Shown piece by piece: positions 9,237-17,169 of a stretch of 64,000 bases of DNA. Source of the stretch: Bacteroidales bacterium UBA5371 (GTDB lineage Bacteria > Bacteroidota > Bacteroidia > Bacteroidales > P3); NCBI GenBank assembly GCA_002407855.1, contig DHPF01000017.1, forward strand, positions 62,001 through 126,000. Direction: 5' to 3'. The first letter of the stretch is position 1. Each line of letters begins with the position of its first letter. A program made the position numbers and the translations under genes. The notes beneath the pieces are model-generated. The model did no database searches, was not told the DNA's origin, and saw only the letters and a program-made list of their open reading frames with translations.

Positions 9237-9968
9237 TTAATGTTTTACAATTAACTTCTTTGTTGAAAGAGGCTTTCCGTCTCCAATAATTGAATAGAAA
9301 TAAACTCCATTTGGCATATCGGAGGTTGAAATTGTCATTTTTGAGTTTGAACCTGCATTAATCGCAATTGTTTTAACTTCTTTTCCAATCATATTTCTAA
9401 TAATAATCTTTCCAGAATTGTAATTGGAAGGAAGATTATAGCTAATAGTTGCGTTGTTGTTAGCAGGATTTGGATATACTTCCAAACTCAATACGTTAGA
9501 TTGCTTTATTTGCTTACCTAATGAAATATTGGAAGGGTCTTTATAAAATGCGAAAAATGATTTTAAAGGAGTCTCTGTTGTTGCATCAAGAATTGATACT
9601 TTGGCTAAGCTATAATTAGTATTTTGATACATGTACATCAAGTCGAAATCTGTGTATTCTACGTTAGGACTTAAAGTAACTGCGGGAGAAATTAATACAT
9701 CTTGACATTGTCCTGCAAAACACATTTGAAGTATTGCATCTGTTGCTAACTCTATATACTCCAATTGTATCTTTATTGATTTATCGGATTCGGTGTTATT
9801 GGTGATGTGTATGAAATCATATCTTGGATTTTCTCCTGCTTCACTAATTTCTATTTTTAAGGTATCTTGGATTTCCACTCCTTCTGCTGTGAGGGTGAAG
9901 TCCGATTGTGCTTTAACTCCAAGAGTAACAAGGACAAATAATGTTAATAATAAATATATTTTTTTCAT
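9237..9968 (-). CDS. Secreted protein with type IX secretion sorting domain
   Basis: A 243-residue exported protein of unknown function. Residues 1-20 (MKKIYLLLTLFVLVTLGVKA) are a Sec signal peptide. Residues from about 22 to 150 are beta-rich with no family I recognise. Residues from about 163 form a type A T9SS C-terminal sorting domain: EVYPNPANNNATISYNLP, then MIGKEV, then the MPNGVYFYSI and KKLIVKH end typical of this domain. The protein should cross the outer membrane and be attached or released there. A PorT homologue is at 27.96 kb. It has its own promoter and double terminator, so it is a single-gene unit. Confidence 0.85.
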   Translation of the reverse strand: MKKIYLLLTLFVLVTLGVKAQSDFTLTAEGVEIQDTLKIEISEAGENPRYDFIHITNNTESDKSIKIQLEYIELATDAILQMCFAGQCQDVLISPAVTLSPNVEYTDFDLMYMYQNTNYSLAKVSILDATTETPLKSFFAFYKDPSNISLGKQIKQSNVLSLEVYPNPANNNATISYNLPSNYNSGKIIIRNMIGKEVKTIAINAGSNSKMTISTSDMPNGVYFYSIIGDGKPLSTKKLIVKH

Positions 9969-9989
9969 ATTTCTAATGTTTTAATGCTG

Positions 9990-10019
9990 CAAAGATAAAT
10001 ACTTTTTCTAAAAAACAAA
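9990..10019 (-). promoter_or_regulatory. Bacteroidota-type promoter for the T9SS cargo gene
   Basis: On the minus strand: TTTG (complement of CAAA at 10016-10019), an 18-bp spacer, then TATCTTTG (complement of CAAAGATA at 9990-9997). The spacer is 1 bp shorter than the usual 19-21. It lies 22 bp upstream of the start codon at 9968. Confidence 0.65.
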
Positions 10020-10069
10020 AAAATCTATTCTTATATTGACTTTTTTGTTTGGGTTTTCTCTTTTTATAA

Positions 10070-10909
10070 TTATAAATCTATTTTATTTACATTAACTATC
10101 TCCTTTGTATTTGCATTAGTTACAAACACAATAACCTGACATTTTGTTATATCTTTAATATCAGGGTCAATATTTAATAAATAATTCTTCTTGATTGTTT
10201 CTCCCGAAGCTGTGGAAGCCTGTGTTAGAGGGAAGTTAATGTAAGGGTTATCTCTCAAAATATGTTTGAATTCGTAATCCATAATTTTGTTTGCTCCATC
10301 TTGCTGAACCCCAATAATACCACTTTCTACCACAACTATATTAATTAATGTTGGGAAGTCCACATTTGATAGAAACTTATTTTCAACACTAATTAGAATC
10401 TTTTTTGTTATGGTATCTGCTGTGGCTCCTAAGTTTATATCTAATAAATGTTGCATATTAGCATACTGCTCTGAAACTTTTGCTGCCCAATCGTCTTTTG
10501 AAACAGAATAAGCTGAGCCATACTTTACTCTATTGATAACCCCAGAAGGATATGATGTTATTGCAAATTCAATTTTCCAATCATCCCCTGCCTTTGTTCT
10601 AAAATCTAAATTATGATTTGTTGCACTTGGTTTTGCAAATACTCCTGTGTGGATTGCCATAACAATAAATTTATCGCCATGAGTTGTAGATAAGTCTTCT
10701 GCTACAACAGCTGCTGCTGGGCAATTTGGACATGCCCAACCCGTATAGTCTTCCAAAAGAATTCTTTGGTTACTTGTACTTTCAGTTATAGGAGTAGTTT
10801 GAGAGGTTTCTCCTTCTAAGGCTTGTAATTGGTTTTCCTCTGGAATTGTATCACATGAGCCAAAAATAAATGGCAAAATTAGTACTATACTATATATTAT
10901 CTTTTTCAT
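10070..10909 (-). CDS. Omp28-related outer membrane lipoprotein with CPNC motif
   Basis: A 279-residue lipoprotein. The signal peptide ends in the lipobox FGSC, giving lipidation at Cys18. RILLEDYTGWACPNCPAAA at about residues 50-68 is a thioredoxin-like strand with a CxxC active site, as in the Omp28 family of Bacteroidota. The rest is a beta-rich domain. Family function is not established; the CPNC motif suggests thiol redox chemistry at the cell surface. It follows a DUF6029 barrel by 39 bp, and that gene follows a TlpA-like thioredoxin by 1 bp, so the three are probably one operon with a shared redox or transport role. That role is inferred. Confidence 0.82.
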   Translation of the reverse strand: MKKIIYSIVLILPFIFGSCDTIPEENQLQALEGETSQTTPITESTSNQRILLEDYTGWACPNCPAAAVVAEDLSTTHGDKFIVMAIHTGVFAKPSATNHNLDFRTKAGDDWKIEFAITSYPSGVINRVKYGSAYSVSKDDWAAKVSEQYANMQHLLDINLGATADTITKKILISVENKFLSNVDFPTLINIVVVESGIIGVQQDGANKIMDYEFKHILRDNPYINFPLTQASTASGETIKKNYLLNIDPDIKDITKCQVIVFVTNANTKEIVNVNKIDL

Positions 10910-10948
10910 TTTATTGCTTTTTTATTTTGTAAATCCAATATAAAATAA

Positions 10949-12634
10949 TTAGAAACTACTTGTTATTGTTGCAAATAGCCCATTTGAAGCTGGCACTTCT
11001 CTACACACTCCTCCTATACAAATGATTCCGTTTCGTTGTTTGCCATAGCTTATCTGTATTCTATTTGTTCCCTTATTATATCCTACTGCAAAGTTATAGT
11101 AATGTACCTTTTCGCCTAATTTATTTCCGTAATTCCATTGGTCTGTTGCGGCAACAAAGAATTTTCCTGCGATATTGTATTCTAAGGTTCCTTGTATCCA
11201 ATCTCCTTTTGCCCAATCGCCATAGGTTTGTTCTGTTTTCAACCATTGGAGTTCTGCTCTTAGAGAGTTCTTTCCTAATTTCTGTGTTGCATCAAAGGCG
11301 AAGATATTAGCATATACAAAAGGCTTTCCTTCTTTTCCAAAAGCAATAGGGTTGAAAGTTTGATAAGAATACATAAAGCTTAGTTTCAAATTGGAGGTTA
11401 TTTTCTTTGAGGCTTCAAAGTTTATTTCCTCAAAATACAATTGGTCTCCTACCTTAAAGAATGAAGATGTGTAACCGTCTGTTCCTATTGCTCCTATTGG
11501 GGTTGAAGGATTTAGTTCTTGCTTGTCAATAGACATAATTTTAGAATAGTTTAATTTTAAATCTGTTCCATACTTTCCTCCAAGCAAAGTGTTTTTCTTG
11601 ATTTTATAAATTATGTCTGCTTGTACTCCCATTTCACCATTGACCTGCGTTGCGTAAGGATACATTGCAAAAAGTGAATAAGAATGCTGACGAGTTAGGG
11701 CCGGAAGATAATTAATATTGAGCATATTTCCTGTTTCATTTCTTTTAGATTTTGTACTCATATTATCTATTCTCTTGGCTGAAACATTTATTCCTAAGCC
11801 TTTTTGTGAATAGCCTGCCGAAATAAAGGCTGCCTCTCCTTGATGAAAGATATATCCATTTACAGCATTAGGGTCTTGTCCTTTTCGTGCATACTCGGCA
11901 TTTAAACTCCATTGATTGTACGACATTTGTATTCTTCCAGCAGCTGAACCTATGTTTTCGGGTAATTCTATCTTATAAGAACCATTATTTACATACATTG
12001 GCTCTGCTTTATCGTAAGTACTAACAAAACTCCCTCCAAAACTCATTTGAAAAGGAGAACTTTCCATGCTTTTAATTATTGAATTAAGCGAAATATCTGC
12101 GTCAAGTCCTCTGACTAATCCTAAATCTTCTCTTTCCCAAACCTTTTCCCAATAATATCTTTGTTTACCAATAATCCCTTTTAAAGCAATTCCTTCCATT
12201 GGACGAGCAACAACTCTCAATCCATCCATAGCATTATCTAATCCAAGGTTTCTTTCTTCATAGGAACGGAAGATTAGACCATTGCCAAACTGCTCATAAT
12301 AGTTTCCTGCTGTTATTTCTAAGAAGTCTTTCTTATAAGAAGCATAACGATAGGCAAGACCTGCTCCTTTGTATTGCTTATCAAATCCAAGGATTGGGTT
12401 TAGATAGGCTTCAAAACGAACTCCTGCCGAAAAGTCTCCATTTGTGTAAAGAATATTTGTGAAAGCATTCATAAGAAGTTTCTCTTTCACCTCTTCTGCT
12501 CCAATAATGGAATCTTTCTTTGAGGCTTGCAAGTCCATTTGAAAATTACCAGTAACCTTACCTCCAAATATCCCTTGTGCAAAAGAATTGAAAGAAAGAG
12601 CAATTAAGAAAATAAGTAATAGTATCTTTTTCAT
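10949..12634 (-). CDS. DUF6029-type outer membrane beta-barrel protein
   Basis: A 561-residue protein with signal peptide MKKILLLIFLIALSFNSFA cleaved before QG. The body alternates aromatic and polar residues in amphipathic strands and ends in an aromatic residue (ATITSSF), as outer membrane barrels do. The pattern (GKVTGNFQMDLQ near the N-terminus, GNYYEQFGNGLIFRSYEERNLG near residue 110) is that of the DUF6029 family, whose function is unknown. It starts 1 bp after the TlpA-like gene and is followed by the Omp28-like lipoprotein, so it may be the barrel partner of two periplasmic or surface thiol proteins. Confidence 0.8.
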   Translation of the reverse strand: MKKILLLIFLIALSFNSFAQGIFGGKVTGNFQMDLQASKKDSIIGAEEVKEKLLMNAFTNILYTNGDFSAGVRFEAYLNPILGFDKQYKGAGLAYRYASYKKDFLEITAGNYYEQFGNGLIFRSYEERNLGLDNAMDGLRVVARPMEGIALKGIIGKQRYYWEKVWEREDLGLVRGLDADISLNSIIKSMESSPFQMSFGGSFVSTYDKAEPMYVNNGSYKIELPENIGSAAGRIQMSYNQWSLNAEYARKGQDPNAVNGYIFHQGEAAFISAGYSQKGLGINVSAKRIDNMSTKSKRNETGNMLNINYLPALTRQHSYSLFAMYPYATQVNGEMGVQADIIYKIKKNTLLGGKYGTDLKLNYSKIMSIDKQELNPSTPIGAIGTDGYTSSFFKVGDQLYFEEINFEASKKITSNLKLSFMYSYQTFNPIAFGKEGKPFVYANIFAFDATQKLGKNSLRAELQWLKTEQTYGDWAKGDWIQGTLEYNIAGKFFVAATDQWNYGNKLGEKVHYYNFAVGYNKGTNRIQISYGKQRNGIICIGGVCREVPASNGLFATITSSF

Positions 12635-12635
12635 A

Positions 12636-13157
12636 TTATTTTATTTCTTCTCCTTGTAATACTTGCTTGAATACTTTAATCAAATTATCTTCATCACCAG
12701 GAGCGTATCCAACGTGTTGCCAAAGAATTTCTCCTTTTTCGCTAATCAGAAAAGTGTGAGGAGGGTTATTAACTCCTAAGGCACGTTTGAGTTCTGAGTT
12801 TTGGTCTAAGATAACTTCATAATCCCAATCAGAACCATTAACTAATGGTTTAACCTTTGGACAAGTACGAGCGTCATCTATTGAAACAGCATAAATCTTA
12901 ATTCCTGTTTCCTCTTGCCAACTATCATATAATTCTGCCATTGCATTAAGCTCCATTAGGCAAGGTTTACACCATGTTGCCCAAAAACAAATCACAAATG
13001 GCTTACCTTCATTAGAAAACTCCGATGCTTTAATTGTTTTACCATCTAACGTCTTTACAGAAACATTAGGGAGAGTTGCTTTTGAAGAACCTTCTTGTGC
13101 AGAAAGAATTCCAAAACTTAATAACAATGCCATAAAGGCAAGGATAATCTTTTTCAT
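12636..13157 (-). CDS. TlpA-like periplasmic thiol-disulfide oxidoreductase
   Basis: A 173-residue secreted thioredoxin-fold protein. The signal peptide is MKKIILAFMALLLSFGILSA. The active site FWATWCKPCLMEL at about residues 55-67 has the TlpA/ResA-type CxPC. ALGVNNPPHTFLI near 129-141 supplies the cis-proline (PPHTF). It would reduce disulfides in the periplasm. No promoter of the phylum consensus is visible in the 65-bp gap to the polyprenyl synthase gene upstream, so read-through from it is possible. First gene of the tlpA-DUF6029-Omp28 set. Confidence 0.88.
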   Translation of the reverse strand: MKKIILAFMALLLSFGILSAQEGSSKATLPNVSVKTLDGKTIKASEFSNEGKPFVICFWATWCKPCLMELNAMAELYDSWQEETGIKIYAVSIDDARTCPKVKPLVNGSDWDYEVILDQNSELKRALGVNNPPHTFLISEKGEILWQHVGYAPGDEDNLIKVFKQVLQGEEIK

Positions 13158-13222
13158 ATTTAGATGTAATTAAATTAAATAATTAAATTTGTATTCTAAT
13201 ATCTTTTTGATACTCTTATTAT

Positions 13223-14197
13223 CTAATTAGTTCTTTTAGCCAAAGAATAAAGCAACTCTATCAAACTTGACTTGGTATCACTTTGTGCAAACTGATCAAG
13301 CTGTATTTCTGCCAAACGACAAAAACTTAAAACCTTTTCTTCTGCCTTAACATAATATCCCCCTTCATTAATCCTATGTATTAAAGACAATATTTCTTTC
13401 TCTTTCTTACTATCTTGCCCAATAAAATTAAGAATTTTGTTCCTCTCTCTTTCATCCAAATCGTTTAGCATATATATCAAAGGTAGGGTTATCTTTTTTT
13501 CTAAAATATCATTGCCAAATGGTTTTCCGGTATCAAATTCTGGCGAAAGGTCTAATATATCATCTCTGACCTGAAAGGCTAAGCCCATATAAAAACCAAA
13601 AGTTTTCAAGTTATTTATAACTTCTATACTTGCACCTGTGCTACTAATTGCTCCAAGCTCTGCTGAAACCTCTAATAGAGCTGCTGTTTTCTTTGAAATA
13701 ACTTTAAAGTACGTTTCTTCGCTATAATCTAACTTCTCGGAGACTTCTTTTTGTAGGAGCTCTCCCAAAGGAAGTTCTCTTCCAATTTTTGCAAAATATG
13801 GTAATAGTTTGAAATCACTTTCTGTTTCCATTATCTCTAAGCATTTCCCATAAAGATAATCTCCAAACAAAATAGCAGTATTATTACCCCAAATACTATT
13901 TATAGTTGGTTCTCCCCTACGTTGCTGACCTTGGTCAATAACATCATCGTGAATAAGTGAAGCTGTGTGGAGCAGTTCTAAGATTAAAGCACATCTAATA
14001 GTTTGACTTGTTATGCCACCCGCAAGTTTGGCTGAAAGTAAATTAACAATTGGTCTAATCCTTTTGCCATTCTTATTTAGCACATGCTGAGTAATCTCAT
14101 CAACAAAAAAACCCTCCATTGATATGCTCTCATAGAATCTATTATTGAAAAGATCTAAATACTCTCTTATAGGATATGTTATATTTTTTAAGTCCAT
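13223..14197 (-). CDS. Polyprenyl diphosphate synthase (long chain, trans)
   Basis: Condenses isopentenyl diphosphate onto an allylic primer to make the long prenyl chain of menaquinone. At 324 residues it shows the first aspartate-rich motif in LIHDDVIDQGQQRRGEPT (about 80-97) and the second in FQVRDDILDLS (about 207-217). GKRIRP near residue 41 binds diphosphate. The spacing fits octaprenyl/heptaprenyl (IspB-like) synthases rather than short-chain FPP synthase, but chain length cannot be read from sequence alone. The gene heads a minus-strand run that continues into tlpA after 65 bp. A weak -7 element, complement of CAAAATTA, is at 14217-14224. Confidence 0.88.
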   Translation of the reverse strand: MDLKNITYPIREYLDLFNNRFYESISMEGFFVDEITQHVLNKNGKRIRPIVNLLSAKLAGGITSQTIRCALILELLHTASLIHDDVIDQGQQRRGEPTINSIWGNNTAILFGDYLYGKCLEIMETESDFKLLPYFAKIGRELPLGELLQKEVSEKLDYSEETYFKVISKKTAALLEVSAELGAISSTGASIEVINNLKTFGFYMGLAFQVRDDILDLSPEFDTGKPFGNDILEKKITLPLIYMLNDLDERERNKILNFIGQDSKKEKEILSLIHRINEGGYYVKAEEKVLSFCRLAEIQLDQFAQSDTKSSLIELLYSLAKRTN

Positions 14198-14718
14198 TTC
14201 TTTTTTAATAAACGCACAAAATTACAAGAAATTTTAGATTTACCAATCAAATACCCCTTTTAAATGAGTTTTTGTTGAATTTTATGGAGCGAATCTTTTG
14301 TTGTAATATAATATCTTTTTAATCTAATTTCCTAAGATTTGAGTTGAGTTAAATGAAACTTGATTCTAATTTGCTGAAACTTGATTCTAAATTTTTAGAA
14401 TTTAATTCCAATTGAGCCATGATATACATTGGAATTCAGTTATAAAAGATATATTGGGGTGGTAATAATGTGTATGGGTGTGGATTTTGAACCCTTTGCC
14501 CTGAAAATTAGAAAAATTGGACTATTATTTGAGTTTTATTATCTTGGATTTTACCAATATATAAATTTATTGAGGGTTTCTTGATATATTGTCCAATTAT
14601 ATTTCTTGCATATTTTTAGGAGGTTAGAATAATTCTTGAAAAGAAATCTTTTTAGAAATAATATAATTTCCATTACTTTGTCATCGTTTTTATGGATATT
14701 TGCAAAAAATTACGCTAT
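14198..14718. other. Divergent intergenic region
   Basis: About 520 bp between the start of the polyprenyl synthase (minus) and the radical SAM gene (plus). It holds repeat locus 3 and a possible -7 element TTACTTTG at 14673-14680 for the plus-strand operon. I found no ORF, RNA gene or strong hairpin in the rest. The bases around 14455-14490 are unusually G-rich for this genome. Confidence 0.6.
14360..14420. repeat. 21-bp-family repeat array (locus 3)
   Basis: Forward cores TTGATTCTAA at 14360-14369 and 14381-14390, 21 bp apart, each preceded by GAAAC. A degraded opposed unit (TTTTTAGAATTTAA) follows near 14392. It lies in the divergent gap about 160 bp upstream of the polyprenyl synthase start. 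Confidence 0.8.
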
Positions 14719-15489
14719 ATGTTATTTGACGAAATTATATTTGGCCCCATACATAGCCGAAGGTTAGGCAATTCCTTAGGAATTAACCTTTTGCCCTCTC
14801 ATAAGAAGCTTTGTAATTTTGATTGTGTGTATTGCGAATGTGGTTGGAATAAAGACACAAAAGCTGTTAAAGACACCATTCCCAACAAAGAAGCAGTAAG
14901 AGAAGCACTTCAAAAAAGGCTTATAGAAGCTAAACAAAAGGCTATACAGATTGATTCTATAACTTTTTCAGGAAATGGAGAGCCTACCTTAAATCCTGAA
15001 TTTAGTGAGATTATTGATATAGTTATTGAACTAAGAGACCTTTACGCCAAAGAGGCTAAGATTTCTGTTTTGTCTAATGCCACTAATCTTTTGAAGGAAG
15101 ATATATTTAATGCCTTGCATAAGGTTGATAATCCAATCTTAAAGATAGATGGTGGTAGCCAAAAGATGTTTTATGCCATTTCTAAGGCAAATCCAGAGCT
15201 TATAAGCTTTGAAAAGGTTAAGCAAAAACTAATTGAGTTTGGCAATAGGGCAATTATCCAAACTCTTTTGCTAAGAGGGAAAAACGAAGGTGTTGTTATT
15301 GACAACACAACCGAAGAAGAATTTGGCTTATGGCTTGAAATAGTTAAACAGATTAAGCCTCGTTCTGTTATGCTTTATGCAATTGATAGGGTTACTCCTG
15401 AGAGTAATTTGGAGAAATTGAGCAAGGACGAATTGGAACTTTTTGCACAAAGAGTTAGAGCCTTAGGTATAGAAACTAAAACTTATTAA
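14719..15489 (+). CDS. Radical SAM protein of unknown substrate
   Basis: A [4Fe-4S] radical SAM enzyme. The cluster motif CNFDCVYC (CX3CX2C) is at about residues 32-39. Then follow the FSGNGEPTLNPEF SAM-binding region (about 78-90) and KIDGGSQKMF. The start at 14719 (MLFDEIIFGPIHSRRLG) is preferred over an in-frame ATG at 14692 because family members begin with this FGPIHSRRLG segment. It belongs to the MoaA/COG0731-like group, whose substrates are mostly unknown. It leads a tight operon, 7 bp before the FeoB-like permease, then formyl-THF cyclo-ligase and Lnt. Confidence 0.82.
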   Translation: MLFDEIIFGPIHSRRLGNSLGINLLPSHKKLCNFDCVYCECGWNKDTKAVKDTIPNKEAVREALQKRLIEAKQKAIQIDSITFSGNGEPTLNPEFSEIIDIVIELRDLYAKEAKISVLSNATNLLKEDIFNALHKVDNPILKIDGGSQKMFYAISKANPELISFEKVKQKLIEFGNRAIIQTLLLRGKNEGVVIDNTTEEEFGLWLEIVKQIKPRSVMLYAIDRVTPESNLEKLSKDELELFAQRVRALGIETKTY

Positions 15490-15496
15490 TTGGCAT

Positions 15497-16639
15497 ATGG
15501 TATCGGTTTCAACTACTCGGAAAATAGACTCTGTTTTAACACATAAGTTCTGGGGCTATGTGTTTTTAGCCTTTGTTATTTGGCTAATGTTTTACACCAC
15601 ATTTTATATTGGTGAATACCCAATGCAATGGATGCAAGCAGGCTTCGATTGGTTAAGTGAAGTTTCTCACAATAACCTTCCAAATGGATTAATCTCCGAT
15701 TTAGTGTCTTATGGCATAATTCAAGGCGTTGGGGGTGTTGCAATATTTTTGCCAAACATCATTATACTCTTTTTCTTTATCTCTTTAATGGAAGCAACTA
15801 ACTATATGTCAAGAGTGGCTTGGCTTATGGATAACTTAATGCACCGTATTGGATTGCACGGAAAGAGTTTTGTCCCAATGATTATGGGATTTGGTTGTAA
15901 TGTTCCAGCAATTTTGGCAACACGTTCAATTGAGAACAAAAAAGATAGGCTTTTGACAATGCTTATTATTCCTTTTATGTCCTGCTCTGCAAGATTGCCT
16001 GTTTACATTCTTTTGATTGGGACTTTCTTTCCTAAATATCCTGTGCTTGTGCTTTGTATTTTGTATTTGTTTGGTGTTTTGCTTGCGGTTGTGTTTGCAA
16101 TTGTGTTCAAAAGAACCATAGCAAAAACTCTTAGTACTGACTATGAAATACTCCTTCCTCAATATAGAATTCCAACTTGGAGAAGTATTAAACCGGTTAT
16201 CTGGTTCAACACAAAGGATTATTTAAAAAAGATAGCAGGAATTGTGCTTATTGCATCAATAATCATTTGGTTCTTGTTCAATTTCCCTAATCCTCACGAG
16301 ACAGGTGATAGTTTCATCTCCTATATCGGTAAATTTATCGAACCTATTCTTTTACCTTTGGGCTTTGATTGGAAAATGGGCATAGGGCTTTTGGCAGGGG
16401 TAAGTGCAAAAGAACTTATTGTTAGCACTCTTAGTGTTTTAGAACCAACGTTTACCGTTGCTTCGGCTGCAAGTTTCTTAGCCTTTGTATTGGTTTACTT
16501 CCCTTGCATTGCCGTTTTTGCTGTGGTTTGGAAAGAAAGCGGAAAACTCCTTTGGGCAATATTCCTTGCTCTTTATACAACTATTTTAGCATGGATTTTA
16601 GCCTTTATTGTCTATAATATTGCTTTATGGATAGTTTAA
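15497..16639 (+). CDS. FeoB-like permease domain lacking the GTPase domain
   Basis: A 380-residue membrane protein that aligns with the transmembrane half of FeoB, the ferrous iron transporter. It has the first Gate motif with GFGCNVPAILATR at about 132-144, PFMSCSARLPVYIL near 158-172, and a second similar half ending with GLLAGVSAKELIVSTLSVL and the C-terminal helices. FeoB normally has an N-terminal G-protein domain and is about 700-800 residues long. Here the upstream base belongs to the radical SAM gene 7 bp away, and no G1 (GxPNxGKS) sequence is present on either side. It could transport iron without GTP control, pair with a G domain encoded elsewhere, or have a different substrate. It overlaps the next gene by 13 bp. 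Confidence 0.8.
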   Translation: MVSVSTTRKIDSVLTHKFWGYVFLAFVIWLMFYTTFYIGEYPMQWMQAGFDWLSEVSHNNLPNGLISDLVSYGIIQGVGGVAIFLPNIIILFFFISLMEATNYMSRVAWLMDNLMHRIGLHGKSFVPMIMGFGCNVPAILATRSIENKKDRLLTMLIIPFMSCSARLPVYILLIGTFFPKYPVLVLCILYLFGVLLAVVFAIVFKRTIAKTLSTDYEILLPQYRIPTWRSIKPVIWFNTKDYLKKIAGIVLIASIIIWFLFNFPNPHETGDSFISYIGKFIEPILLPLGFDWKMGIGLLAGVSAKELIVSTLSVLEPTFTVASAASFLAFVLVYFPCIAVFAVVWKESGKLLWAIFLALYTTILAWILAFIVYNIALWIV

Positions 16640-17169
16640 AAACTAAAAAAGCTGAGCTTAGAAAAACTATTAAAGCTCTAAAAACACAATATTCTTTGCA
16701 ACAAAAGAAAGAAATGTCAAAACCAATCTTTAAGGAGATTGAAGAAAAAGGCTGGTTCAAAAGTTCAAAGATTATATTAATGTATTGGTCTATGAATGAT
16801 GAGGTTTTTACTCACGATTTTGTAATGAAATGGTATAAGAAAAAAACCATATTACTTCCTTGCGTTGAAGGGGATATTCTAAAACTAAGAAGGTTTGAAG
16901 GTATGGAGTCAATGCAAAAGGGAGAGGCATTTTCTATTATGGAACCTATTGGAGAAGAATTTATGGACTATGAGGCAATTGACTTAATGATAATCCCAGG
17001 TGTTGCTTTTGATAAAAAGAATAATCGTTTGGGACGAGGCAGAGGGTTTTACGATAAGCTTCTTTCTCAAACCAATACCTTAAAAGTTGGCATCTGCTTT
17101 GGATTTCAATTCTTTGACACTATCCCAGCAGAAGAGTTCGATATTAAAATGAATTACGTTATAAGATGA
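16627..17169 (+). CDS. 5-formyltetrahydrofolate cyclo-ligase
   Basis: Converts 5-formyl-THF to 5,10-methenyl-THF with ATP, returning stored folate to one-carbon metabolism. At 180 residues it has normal length. It shows an N-terminal KAELRKTIKAL helix, the MIIPGVAFDKKNNRLGRGRGFYDKLL segment at about 120-145 that holds the GRGxGxYD substrate/ATP motif, and ICFGFQF near 156. It overlaps the FeoB-like gene by 13 bp at its start, and its stop overlaps the lnt start by 4 bp (ATGA), so translation is probably coupled through the operon. Confidence 0.92.
   Translation: MDSLKTKKAELRKTIKALKTQYSLQQKKEMSKPIFKEIEEKGWFKSSKIILMYWSMNDEVFTHDFVMKWYKKKTILLPCVEGDILKLRRFEGMESMQKGEAFSIMEPIGEEFMDYEAIDLMIIPGVAFDKKNNRLGRGRGFYDKLLSQTNTLKVGICFGFQFFDTIPAEEFDIKMNYVIR

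Noticed and set aside
15400..15496. Missing GTPase domain of FeoB as a frameshift upstream
   Set aside because: The upstream sequence is an intact radical SAM gene ending 7 bp before; no G-box sequence is seen in any frame there.
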